Positions 11,044-21,822 of a stretch of 64,000 nt of DNA are shown here, in pieces; within the stretch, counting starts at the first letter, position 1; each line of letters starts with the position of its first letter. The notes below the pieces were generated by a model. The model did not search any database. It worked only from the letters and a program-made list of their open reading frames with translations, and was not told the DNA's origin. The position numbers and the translations under genes are program-made. The DNA comes from Grifola frondosa (Eukaryota; Basidiomycota; Agaricomycetes; Polyporales; Grifolaceae): assembly GCA_001683735.1 (NCBI GenBank), contig LUGG01000018.1, forward strand, positions 186,001 through 250,000. Reading direction: 5' to 3'.

Positions 11044-13205
11044 CCTTACTGAAAACGAGGAAGCTTCTCGCTCAAAATCATGGAGGAAACCTTCCGCGGT
11101 TTGGTATGTCTTCCTACCCAATTAAAAATGGCAAGAGCCTACTTAAGCCGTCCGCATCCTTTTATTCAGGATGCTAGCCTTAACATCGGCTGCTGCGATC
11201 TCCACATCCGCAGTCGTGGCCCCCGCATCGAGATATACACGCGGACGCTCTGCAAGGCCTATGGCGTTGGTCCAGATACCTGCCTCTCCGATCCATCTGT
11301 CCAGGCATCGGTAGCGCGACTGATCACCGGTAACTATACTCTATTCATTCGTCGTAACGTGTGGTGTAATTTTTTGTCGAAGTTCTCGCGACTTCCTCTG
11401 GCCTTCTTGCAACATTGACTACGGCATGGTGGGGAGCCGTGAGTCTGATTCTTCAGATCTCGAGTAAAGGCTCTGATATGCGCTCTCAGCTGTCCGATCT
11501 ACATGGGCGTACTCGAGTTCTTGGCTTTAATGTCGCTGGCTTGCTGGTATCAGACGTTAGCTTTCTTCTCGTAGCACAGTTCTGGGAGCGATTGCCTGGG
11601 GGATACTGGCTTTTCGTTGTAGGACCAATAGCAGAGGGCCTCGTCGGTGGTCCGTTTAATGACATTTATATTTGTATCCGAATAAAAGTATCTTACCATC
11701 GTTTCCCAGGAATATCCGTAGCATCGGTCGTCATGCACGCATACATCTCAGATTGCTCTCCTTCCGGTTCACGGTACGATGACACCTTGCGCCATAGCTT
11801 CCTCACATAAAGATCTTAGATCTTGTGCATTCTCGCTGCTCATGGGGTTACTATTCTGTGGTATGAGTATAGGTCCCTTGCTGTCCGGCCTCATCATGAA
11901 AACAAGCCACCGGCTATTGCCTGTCTTTTACATGACGACAGCACTGGATGCCGCTGTATCGTTGATGGTGTGGTTCATCTTGCCCGAATCGCTCTCGTCT
12001 ACCCGCATGCATGAGTCCCGTCGCAAGCATGCTGAAGAGCAGGAACCAACGTCTTCGACCGTGTTCGGGGTGCTCAAGAAACTGCAGCGCACGTTCAGCT
12101 TCTTCACTCCCTTGCTTGTTCTTTTGCCCCAAAAGGTTGGCGAGCGTGGACTCGGAAAACAAAAATTGGATTGGGACTTGACTCTGCTGGGGCTGCATAT
12201 GGCTTTGGGACTCTAGTTGCAGTGAGTTCGCTTACCACTTGAGATTGACAGTATTTTATAAACGAATGTTATACAGGCTTCTGTGTATCAACAGCTTCAG
12301 TACGCAGCTATGACTTACAGCTGGACCTCAGAGAATGTTTGTCTCTCTCACTCTCGAACCGTTGTGGACGCAGCGGCTGATGGATTCGTATTTGCTGTGT
12401 AGATCAGCTATTGGATGGGTGGTGTCGGTGTCGCGAAGGCATTCTATCTGACACTCGTCTTTCCCGGTCGGTCTTCTTCCCACTTCGCAGCTGCTCTTGT
12501 AACTAATGGTGTTGGCGGTAGCAATACTCAAAGTCCTCAGCAAACTCAGAGCTGCCCCAGTACCACTACCCGCCACAGAATCCGAACCCGTGCAGCTTCC
12601 TGACCCTTCGAACGAGCTCGAACTGCCAGCCTCAGCGCCTTCTTTCGAGAAGGCGCCCCATCCTGCTTCTCTGGATCTGATTCTCGCCCGGGTGGCGATC
12701 ATCAACGACATCATCTGCTATGCCCTGATGCCAGTAGCAGCGACGGGGACTCTCTTCGCTGCGATCAGCGTGTGCTCGTCCATGGGCACAAGCTTCGGCC
12801 CTGTCATGAATAGTCTCGCATTGGAGCTGTACTCTCGGCGGGGAGGGACGGATTCCGGAAGGCTCCTTGGTGCCTTGACCGTCGTTTCCGCGCTGAGGTA
12901 CGTTCCACTAGCGTTCGCACCTTGTACCCAGCCTTATGTCGCCGCATCGCAGCTCTCACATTATCGGCCCTGCGCTTTTCGGCCTGACGTACATGAAGAC
13001 GGTCGCGACCTTACCAGGGGCGATCTACATCCTCTGTTGCGCTGCACTGGTGACTAGCCTGTTGTTGCTCTTGCTGATACGGTTGCACAGAGAAAAATAT
13101 GAGCACGAGAATGAGGTGGATGAGCATGCAGATGCTTATGAGTCCGACACTACGGTCTGTCCCACGGAGGAAACTGCGGTCAATACACGTTCACTCAGTC
13201 GATGA

Positions 13206-14008
13206 CCGGTAGTAACTACGCCGCGGTGTCATGCACCTACATCCTAGAGCCTTCCGAACCTAGTACGTTTTGTCATGTTGTGCGCGTCAAGTCGAAGGTC
13301 ATAACAGGTCATAACGTTTCTTGAGTATCGTCACGTAATTTCGCTGACCCTCCTTAAGGTTGTGATCCCCGGCTACGACTGCGGGCACAACAGTACTGAT
13401 TGATGTACCTAATGTGCATAGCGAATGCACAGTCGACTTCGGTTTGGCTCAATGAACAACTAAACCTGCCTAATTCGGATTTCATTGGGATGCCACAGGA
13501 AGTGATCGAGCTGTGGCCGCTTCCACTTGCAATGCAGGCTTTGCGTATGATTTGGACGTAGATATGCAAGTGTCTTTAGTTGTCGCAGCGGCATACGGAG
13601 ACTGCGGGACCAGCGCCGTCTCCAGCATCTTTGATATCGTGGCTTGATGCATATTACGAAGTCCGGGCACAGTTCGTCGCCCGGATGATGGAAGTTTGAT
13701 TGCTTGCTTCCGTGACAACTAGTCCGTATGGATTCGGTTGGATGTTTGCCTGCAGTCGAAGGATATGCCGGCTTGTCGGGATAGAGACATGCTCAATCCG
13801 CGCGGCTTTGCGGCGGCCGCGGCACCATAAAGTTAGCATGGCTGTAGCACGGCTGCATTCAGGGGTGCCTATCTCACGCCGGCATGGCTTGGTGACGATA
13901 ATGCCTATTCTCGCCCCATGCAGCCGTCGTAAGTCGTACTTATTATCTCGCGCACCGTGCACTCTTGATACCCACCCCACCCCGTCCCAGCAGTTCGACG
14001 AAGCAGTG
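13206..14008. other. Intergenic region between tandem transporters
   Basis: About 800 bp with only short unconvincing frames on both strands. I see no transposon ends, repeats or remnant of a recognisable domain. The promoter of the second transporter should be in the right part. Confidence 0.5.
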
Positions 14009-16588
14009 ATGTCGAAATCTGGGGATCAACTAACGTTACCAGGAGGACGGCGCGGCGCCACTTCGCGTTCCCGCCCCGGTTCGCGCCCTCGCGCGTCGCG
14101 CAACCACTCGACTTCCTCCGTCCCCTATCTCCCGCAGGGCCCGGAGGATTTGATCATTCCTGATGCACCCATTGGTGAGGGTGCCGCAGAGCTTCTGCAA
14201 GAATTTGTACACCCTCACCATCATGAAAGCGAAGACACTCTTATCGTAGATCACGGGGACGATGGCCCCGGAGACGAGGAAGAGGGCCAGACATCTGATG
14301 CTGAATGGAGGCAGAGCTTGCCTTGGTGGAAGAGGCCTGCTCCTTGGTGGTCAGTTCTGCGTTGTTCTCGCCAGTCCTGTGAATCATAATTGCCATAGGA
14401 CATAGGTTCCTCGCATTCGTACCCTTCGCTACGATCGCGATGTCCGCCACCGTCGCGCCGAAAATTGAGATATATACGAAGCTGGCCTGCGAAGTTCACA
14501 AACCGGAATATACGATCGGTCGAGACGCTATTGAGATCGGTTTCTCCACGTTGATGTCCTATGCAACCAATTCATCCACAGTCTTCCCCTTAGATGGTAC
14601 TTCATTTAAGAGATTGCACCATCTTCGCTGCTGACGGAGGCAACTATGCAGATCAAAGCCAGAGGTTGTGTGCTTCAGATCCAGTTGTACAAGCGGCAGT
14701 CGCCAAGTTGACGGGGTAATGACCACAACCATAGGTGTGTTGGGCTGTGTGACTACGGGATGGTGGGGTTCTGTACGTCTTCCATCCGAAGGTGTTCTAC
14801 TATACTCACTGACATTCATAATTTTATCTTTCTCGCCAGCTCTCTGATCGTTACGGACGTACGACAATCCTCGGTCTCTCGCTTATCGGCACACTTGTCA
14901 CCGACTTCAACTTCATCTTCGTGTACAAATTCTCCAAAATGCTTCCGGGTGGATATTGGTTCCTAGTATGCGGTCCTATCATTGAGGGATTTCTTGGCGG
15001 TAAGTTCCGTGATAATTTCGGGGAAGTTGATACTAAAATGCATTACTCCAGGGATGAGTGCAACATCTGCCGCCATCCACGCATACATCGCTGACTGCAC
15101 AGAACCAGGTTCACGGTAAAATATGTTGTCGTTATTTATCGTGTTTTCTTACTCATTTCCGTTCGCAGTTCCCGCGTTTTCTCCCTCTTTTTGGGTGTCG
15201 TCTTTACAGGCATGGGTCTCGGACCGACGCTTGGTGGCCTGCTGATTCGTTTCAGCGGGAACATCCTCTCGGTCTTCTATGGCGCTGCAGGCATACATGT
15301 GTTGTATGCAATCCTCATCTGGATCTTCGTCCCCGAGTCGCTCTCCCCTCTCAGCATGACGGAGTCACGCAAGCGACATGTGGCGGATATAGAAGCCTAT
15401 CGCCGTGCCAATACTAACGGCGGTGCCGTCGTGCTGCTGAAGAAGGTGTTCGGTTTTTTGAGCCCACTGAATCTGTTCTTCCCCAATGTTATCAATGATG
15501 GCCGGAACCCTGTGAAGCATGCGCAGAGAGACTAGAGCCTTCTCTTTATCGTGGCCGCCTACGGATGCACGGTTACGCTGATGGTGAGGCTCCTGCGCGC
15601 CTCACCTGGAAGCAGCTGATGACGAGCAAATTCAAGGGCTCGTATACATACACGATCCAATATCTGTCGTCGACGTTCCACTGGACTTCGGAGCAGGTGC
15701 GACCTAGGGATATGATCAAAATTATTTCATGCCGATCAATTCCCAACAGCTCAGCTATTGGTTCAGTCTCGTTGGGACTGCGCGCGCAGTATACCTCATG
15801 TTTGTTCTCCCCGGTGGGTTCCTCATTCGCCTCCAGCGGACCCTTCCTGACATAGTCATCCGACACAGTCGCGATCAAGCTATTAAAGCCGAAACCGCCT
15901 GCCATCCAGCTCCCCGTCGAGCCCGCGGAGCCCCTCCAACCCTCCACCGGCCCGCCCTCGCCCTCGTCCTCGCCCGCCAACCCTTCCGAATCCCCAACCA
16001 TCCGGCCCTCGCACCCCGCGCACTCGCCATCCGCCGACCTCAAGCTCGCGCGCGCGTCCCTGCTCATCGACATGGCCGCATACGTGCTGATGCCGCTCTC
16101 GACCAGCGCCGCACTGTTCTGCACCGCGAGTGTCGTCAGCGCGTTCGGGATGGGCTTCGCGCCCGCCGTGCAGAGCGTCGCGCTCGCGCTGTACACGCGT
16201 CGCGGCGGGAAGGAGTCCGGGAAGCTGTTCGGCGCGCTCAGCGTCGTGCAGGCCATGTGGTACGTCGCGCGCTGACTGCGCATCCCGCACATTTAGTGAT
16301 TTTGTGAACAGCTCGCAGATCTTCGGCCCTTTTTTGTTTGGGGTGACGTATGCCAAGACAGTCGCGACGTTCCCGAAGGCGATATTCTTACTCGCGGCGA
16401 CTGTGGTGTCCCTGTCGTTCGTTTTCCTCGCGCTCGTGCGTCTGCCGAAGGACACGGGGGATTTAGAGGGCCAGGTGGTGGATGAGTCTACTCCTCTGTT
16501 GGGTCGCGAGGAAACGCTGGTTGAGGAGGACCTCCCGCTCATTCTCGTTGAGGACGAGGAAAGAGGGAGAGCAGTTGTAAAGCCCTAG
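14009..16588 (+). CDS. MFS transporter, copy 2 (intact)
   Basis: A major facilitator superfamily transporter of the fungal drug or solute efflux type; the substrate cannot be told from sequence. The ATG at 14009 starts a long hydrophilic Ser/Arg-rich then acidic N-terminus. Membrane segments follow from FLAFVPFATIAMSATVAP. The MFS signature between helices 2 and 3 reads GWWGSLSDRYGRTTILG, after an intron inside the loop. Later come GGYWFLVCGPIIEGFLGG, the amphipathic FVPESLSPLSMTESRKR, and a variable Pro/Ser-rich central loop. The second half includes FGMGFAPAVQSVALALYTRR and FGPFLFGVTYAKTVATFPKA. It ends in an acidic tail at 16588. It has many introns. Copy 1 lies directly upstream, the same way round, so this is a tandem duplication. 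Confidence 0.87.
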
Positions 16589-16775
16589 AGGTCTTGTAAC
16601 TTGACTGTTGTATTTTCTTACATACACATGTTGTATTTGTTTCTGGTGTACTTCCTCGCAGCTGCACTAACGCCGTATCACTTATGCAAATGGGAATGCT
16701 CTCCCATTTGCAAGATTAACGCTACCTACTGATAAATACTCGGATGTCACAGTAGAGACCTGGACGCAATGCGAA

Positions 16776-18276
16776 TTATACAGCGTGCGAGCCCGAAAAG
16801 CCCTGGTTCCACCATCTCCACACGCCGATGCTGACGAGGATGTTGCCAATACCGAGCACGGCAGACCCGGCGCCGATGAGCGTGAGGAACCACCAGCAGT
16901 ACCCTATAATACGGTCGAGCGTGCGGCCTGTGTATCGCTTCAGGTTCGCGTACGGGTCCGGCGTCGGCGTGTAACCAGGGGGAAGGAGCAGGACAGGGGG
17001 CGTAGGAGAGGAGGATGTCGCAGGCGGGGGAAGACGTAGCAGGGATACGACCGGTTTCTGGAAAAGGCGGGTTAGCAGCCTGGTGATAGAATACTTCGGG
17101 GAAGCGTACATGGTCTGATGTGGTATATGAGGGAATCGTGGTGTACAGCAGGTTGGTGATGCTAGAGACCTGGGGCGTGTCAGGCGTATCTGAATGTGTG
17201 CCGTACATGATGCGGTCAGTCCATGCCGGAGCTCGTTTCGCGCTGCGGGTTGCGACAAGAATAAGAGGCGTCAATGATTTGGGCAGGATAGAGTGGCATA
17301 CTCATATTTGTCGACTTCCCCTAGCTCATATTTATAGCTACATTTGAATTTCCAGAATTCGCCTTCTTTGAGGCCGTAGAAAATGCTGCCTTTGATGTCG
17401 CGCTCGACGAGCAACTCATCAAAGTCCTTCAGCGACTGTCGCCCGTCTTCGTCAGATAGGCTCTGCACAAGGCTCGACCATCGGGTAGGGTCCGCCAAAT
17501 CATGCACGGGTGGTATCGCAAGGCGGAAATTGAGGTCACCAAAGAAGAACAAATGTGAAGTTGAATATATAGTTGTCAGGGACCGTGATTCGGAGGATGC
17601 AAGTGGAGGGAAGAGAAGTGTGCCGACGATTTGGTGGTAGTCTTCAATGCGACATGCGAGATTGTGTGGATGTGCGGTGAGGTGTGCACAAACAAAGCTG
17701 ATTCGATGGTCATGAAGGTAACATATATGCATTAGACAGTAAACGTACGTATATACCTCCCCAATACTGCCATCCTCTCCCGGGACGCGGAACCTGACAC
17801 CTACGGCACCCTTGTTGCCCATATACGCGGGGCCGCATCCCGTCCACTGAGTCTGCACATCACACGCTTTACGCCCGATGCCTTCGTCCAGACCATAGAC
17901 GAGCAGAGCCACGCCGACATTGACCACCTTCGCAATCAAGGAGTAGCGCTCCTTGTTCGGGGCATGCTCCTCGATCTGGGAGAGGATCAAATTGTTCCTA
18001 CTTTCGAGTACCGACTTCGAGAGTCCGGAGACTACAATTCGGTGTCATGTCAAGAGACAGCGGTTCACAGGAGGACTCACGTCCAAGATGGAGCGGCAGC
18101 AGCTCCTGGAAACCGACTGCGACGATGTCTGGGGCCCGACGGCCGTGCGCAAGAAAGCTGGATACTTGCAGGGTCGGGGCAAGCCAGTCTACCAAGTCCT
18201 GCGGCAAGCCTCGCTCAGCCTGGAGATTCGTGTTGTAGGAAGCAATTTGGACCAGAGGACCATCCGACTCAGACAT
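16776..18276 (-). CDS. Inositol polyphosphate 5-phosphatase with C-terminal membrane tail
   Basis: A DNase I-like Mg-dependent phosphatase that removes the 5-phosphate from inositol phosphates or phosphoinositides. From the ATG at 18276 the protein starts IASYNTNLQAERGLP. Both family signatures follow: FFGDLNFRLAIP (the usual WxGDxNxR site, with F for W) and KRAPAWTDRIMY. FVCAHLTAH and TSDHKPVVSLLR are also present, all in order. After the domain a Pro-rich linker leads to a hydrophobic segment near the C-terminus (IIGYCWWFLTLIGAGSAVLG) and a final ISIGVWRWW-like stretch ending SHAV. That suggests a membrane-anchored enzyme. About 400 residues, several introns. It converges with the second transporter. 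Confidence 0.9.
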
Positions 18277-18550
18277 CGTTGCAGGTTTCGCGCAGGACCT
18301 ACGGACGGCGTGACAGCGAGGATATAAGTAATAAATATACTAAGTATGTGCACTTCACCGTGTGTAGGGGCCGGCGCTTCGGTTGACGAACTAGTACAAT
18401 TGCCAAAAAAGGAAGGTTGAGCGATCAATGTGGCTAACAAGTTATAGTGAATATTAACAACTGGTGTACACAGAGAAACTGTCCTAGTATTGTATAGTAT
18501 AAGTAGTCCAATAGGGCATCCTTGTGTACCATCTTTCCAGGTTGAAACGC

Positions 18551-19935
18551 TCAGGAGCAACTGCAGGTATCAATGTCCGCAGTTTGGCCAAAGGGACACG
18601 TCCCGTCTGTTCACGGAAGCACATCAGTACACCATATCATAGAGGTACGGCCTTACTCACTCGCGCCGAATGCGACCAGGCCGAATTGGACGCTACCGAA
18701 AATACCAAAATCCACACCCTGCAACTGGGCGTTGACAATACCGACCAGCTCCTGGTTTCTGGGAGCGTTCTCGCAAAACGGGGTGGACGGCACGATACCG
18801 TTGATGTTGATCGCATTGCGAGGATGCTGCCTATACGCGATAGCGTTGGCGACCAACGCATCGGTGTTCGTGACTCCGGGCGACTTCGCAAAGTCGATCA
18901 TGGCATCGGCGTTGTCCTGTTGGGCGCACGGGTCGGCATCCGCAAGCAGTGCGTTGATACCATTGATGCCAGCCAGCTGAACGCAAGGCTCATTCGTGAA
19001 GATGTCTCCGCCGCTGACGAGCTGATAAATTGTGAGCGACCGCGTGTAGGTGAACAGTGACTAAGGACGTACACAGAGGTCCTGCCAGGCTTGGGCGACC
19101 GCGCGAAGATCTGCCTGGGCAATGCGTTTGCTGATTGTGGCATTTGTTGGTATCGGCGAGTTCGAACCATCGGTCCGCAACGCGGAGGACACGCTGGTGG
19201 TCACAGTAGGAGTGACGGTAACGCTGCTGGCAGTGGAAGGAATGACAGTGGATGTGGTACTCGCAGTAGACTGTGAGCTTAGAGTGGTGAAAACACTCGT
19301 AGACAAATAGATGGTGCTGGACACGTCTGTAGGAGTAGAGTCATCCGAAGATGTCGTACCGGCAGCCACGCCAGCAGCTTTTGCCACGCATGCCGGCGGA
19401 GAAACAGGCATCCCAGTTGACACTGGGGCGTCCGTGGGTGCCGCAGCATCAGTTGACGATAGAATACTTGTGTCAGTGGACGTCTGAGAGTCGGTGTTGG
19501 TCACTGTGGGCAAAGAGGAATATGGGTCGGATGAGTCGGTTATAGATGCAGACACGGATGGGTCCGTAGCGGTTGCAGTGATCGACGAATCTGTAGCATT
19601 TGCAGAGAAGGCTGTAGTGGATGTGGTCGAGTTGACTGAGGCAGTAGCCGATGACAGAATGGAGTCCGTAACAGTGGCCACCAGCGTGGAATTTATCGCA
19701 CTGAGGGTGGAAGACGTGATGGAAGAAACTGAATCGGTCGAGTTTGATGACTCCGTTCCATCGCCGGCATCTGAGACGGTGTTGTTCGAAAGAGGTACTC
19801 TAAGAAATGCCGATTTGGTGTGTGAGGGGTAGAAGGGGTATTATAACTGATGAACAGGACTCACGATGTAGAGACGGGTCTTGTACTAGCAGACACCAGA
19901 AACAGAAAAGAAACAAAGAAAGAAGAAAAATGCAT
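18551..19935 (-). CDS. Secreted Ser/Thr-rich protein with Cys-containing C-terminal domain
   Basis: Family not recognised. Exon 1 starts at 19935 and gives a clear signal peptide, MHFSSFFVSFLFLVSAS. An intron (GTGAGTCC to TTCTTAG) joins TSVPLSNNTVSDAG. A region of about 200 residues follows that is almost all Ser, Thr, Ala and Val, a likely O-mannosylated stalk. Then comes a conserved-looking globular part with VAQAWQDLC, EPCVQLAGINGINALLADAD and ALVANAIAYRQHPRNA. A last small exon reads GTCPFGQTADIDTCSCS-stop, with the stop at 18551. I see no GPI signal. It may be a wall or matrix protein. A TATAAAGG lies 136 bp upstream of the start. Confidence 0.72.
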
Positions 19936-20506
19936 AGTGCGTTAATGAAGAATAGAAAGGCGATAATGGATGGAAAAAAAATTGTTCGTCTGAGGAAAGA
20001 TCACCAGCGATAGGAGCTCCTGGCTCGTCGACGTACAAAAAGGTGTGCCATTACGAGACGTTCGGTTCTGCCTTTATACCTTCGCTCATCTTCACGACTG
20101 CCAGGTAAACATAGAGCGACAGCGAGCGCTACATCCTGTCATTATGATCACGCATAAAGTCGACAGCAAGACAGCGATGTCGACTTCCAATCAACAATAC
20201 TTAGACTTTCTGCACAGGTTACAAGAGCGCTGAATGTCGGTAGACACGTGGTATGTCTGAAAGACGATGCACTGACATCGCGCGCTCTATCAAGTCACTA
20301 CTCAGCCATGTAAAAGCAATAGATGGACGTCAAAAGACCTGCTTACGTATATCTTCATAGCATTTGTTGGACCTCGTAGCGCTCTATCCAGAGTCCGAAG
20401 CGCACGATGCTTACATGAACGTAGGACGTACCATGAAATGATTTGACGTAGGATGGCCGCTCGCAATCGTAGAGGTGACATTCAGCGTGACAAGAAGAGC
20501 ACATTA
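19936..20506. other. Intergenic region upstream of the secreted-protein gene
   Basis: About 570 bp between the secreted-protein start and the uL3m stop, both on the minus strand. Apart from the TATA box it holds only short frames. The A-rich stretch at 19900-19990 is the 5' UTR side of the gene. Confidence 0.5.
20071..20078 (-). promoter_or_regulatory. TATA box of the secreted-protein gene
   Basis: On the minus strand this reads TATAAAGG, 136 bp upstream of the ATG at 19935. The spacing suits a fungal core promoter. A strong TATA fits a regulated rather than housekeeping gene. Confidence 0.45.
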
Positions 20507-21664
20507 TTATTCTCTCGGAACGAAGGGGCTGCTACGGAGTGAGGGCGCAGCAATGATTGGCGGCAAAGTTGCGGCCAGCTCTTTGGTGCCCGCAGGAAAG
20601 GGCAAGCTAGTCAAGCCCTTCGGAAGAACCTTATCGAAATCACCCTTTGCGCGGTTCACTTGAGCTAGCTGGGTCATCTTTTTCTTCGCGTCCCGCACCA
20701 TAACATGGGCGTCATCAATACCGGGGACGCAGCCGCGGACGAAGATGAGGTCAAGCGTGCTGTCGACGCGGACAACTGCCAGATTTTGCGTTGTAATTCG
20801 TTCGCCACCTAGCCGACCAGCCATCTTTTTGCCTGGCCAAATACGGCCGGGATCCTGCGCGAAGGGAATGTTACAAGATGGCAGTAGTGATATTACGAGC
20901 AAACTGCACCTGGTGGGCTCCTGTAGCTCCTGCGGAACGATGCGAGACGGAAACACCATGACTCGCACGCAGACCCTTGAAATTCCACCTCTTCATCGTA
21001 CCCTGAAATCCCTTACCGATCCTGTGCAACTTTCAATCCGAAGAACGGACGAATCCGCAGCCTAAGTACACTCACGACTTCGCAATGACGTCCACATACT
21101 GGCCAGGTACAAAGTGGATAGCAGAAAGGGTGGTTCCTACAGCCATCCCACTCATAAGTATAATTTCTTCGGAACTAGAAGAGAGGATTAATACGAACCG
21201 ACGGGCACATGAGCGTCGGGTGTCACAGTGAACTCCTTGACGATGCGCTTCGGAGGCACGCCAGCCCTCTTGAAGTGGCCCAGCATTTGCTTGGTGGCTG
21301 TCTTCTCTGGTCTGTCCGTTGAAGCGACCTGAACGGCATGGTATTCAGACTCGTCTTTCCGCACCGTCTTGATGTTCGCAGTGACTTGGCAGTTTTCCAG
21401 CTAAGACGCCCATACAGCTCTCATTCCGACACAAAAATGCACATGAAAGCGTACCTGAAGCACCGTCACAGGAAATCGCGCGCCATGTGTATCCCACATT
21501 ACTGTCATTCCGCGTTTACGAGCGATCAGACCCGTCCGGAGAGAGGTAGGCGTCCATGTGCTCGCTGTCACAGCCTCTGCAGTAGCACTTCTGACAATAG
21601 TTGAGTGAAATGTTCTGCATTGTGGAATAGCTGGACGTTGGCTGAGGGCCCATAATCTGAGCAT
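20507..21664 (-). CDS. MRPL9: Mitochondrial ribosomal protein uL3m
   Basis: A large-subunit protein of the mitochondrial ribosome, the bacterial L3 homologue. The ATG at 21664 gives a basic Ser/Arg-rich presequence ([20 protein letters not shown]) that suits mitochondrial import. The L3 core follows: [14 protein letters not shown], then [35 protein letters not shown] and [14 protein letters not shown]. The hallmark [20 protein letters not shown] and [20 protein letters not shown] end the core, with about 70 further residues to the stop at 20507. About 330 residues, four or more introns. It is divergent from the RRN6-like gene with only 158 bp between the start codons. Confidence 0.93.
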
Positions 21665-21822
21665 GGTTTGGTGAAAGTCTATGGGTCGTGACTGAAGCGC
21701 CCAGAACGCGTCTGAAATTTCAGATGCGGATGTCGGGACCCTCGACACCACAAAACATACAACCGACCACCACCCAATTCACTTTCCCTATTCTCTTGTC
21801 TATTAAACTGCCACCCAATGGA
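21665..21822. promoter_or_regulatory. Divergent uL3m/RRN6-like promoter with perfect palindrome
   Basis: The 158-bp gap between the two start codons holds a perfect 14-bp palindrome, TCTGAAATTTCAGA, at 21711-21724. Its core GAAATTTC resembles paired heat-shock-type half-sites, which is only a resemblance. The right flank is rich in CCACC and pyrimidines. Confidence 0.4.

Larger units (their letters stand above)
9915..13205 (+). pseudogene. MFS transporter, copy 1, disrupted by hairpin element
   Basis: The pieces match the intact copy at 14009-16588 throughout. Exon 1 (9915-9969, MSVQASESEPLLSWDRAE) is followed by a 64-bp intron (9970-10033). Exon 2 would then read GVTRDVNL|TENEEASRSKSW, but the hairpin element sits exactly at the bar, flanked by CCTT on both sides. 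Two further frame breaks lie in G/C runs. One is at 11220-11224 (five C, six needed to join SAVVAP to RIEIYTR); the other is at 12189-12192 (four G, five needed for LLGAAYGFG). The rest is well preserved: AWWGALSDLHGRTRV, PIAEGLVGG, the helices, MGTSFGPVMNSLALELYSRRGG, and stop at 13205. The two small breaks could be sequence errors; the insertion cannot. Substrate unknown. Confidence 0.8.

Noticed and set aside
10886..11125. Open frame running out of the right hairpin arm into the transporter
   Set aside because: It opens on a non-ATG codon and has no ATG before the transporter sequence, so it gives no plausible new N-terminus.
9915..13205. Repeat-induced point mutation (RIP) as the cause of decay in transporter copy 1
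   Set aside because: The changes are an insertion and one-base losses in homopolymers, not the C-to-T transition bias RIP leaves.
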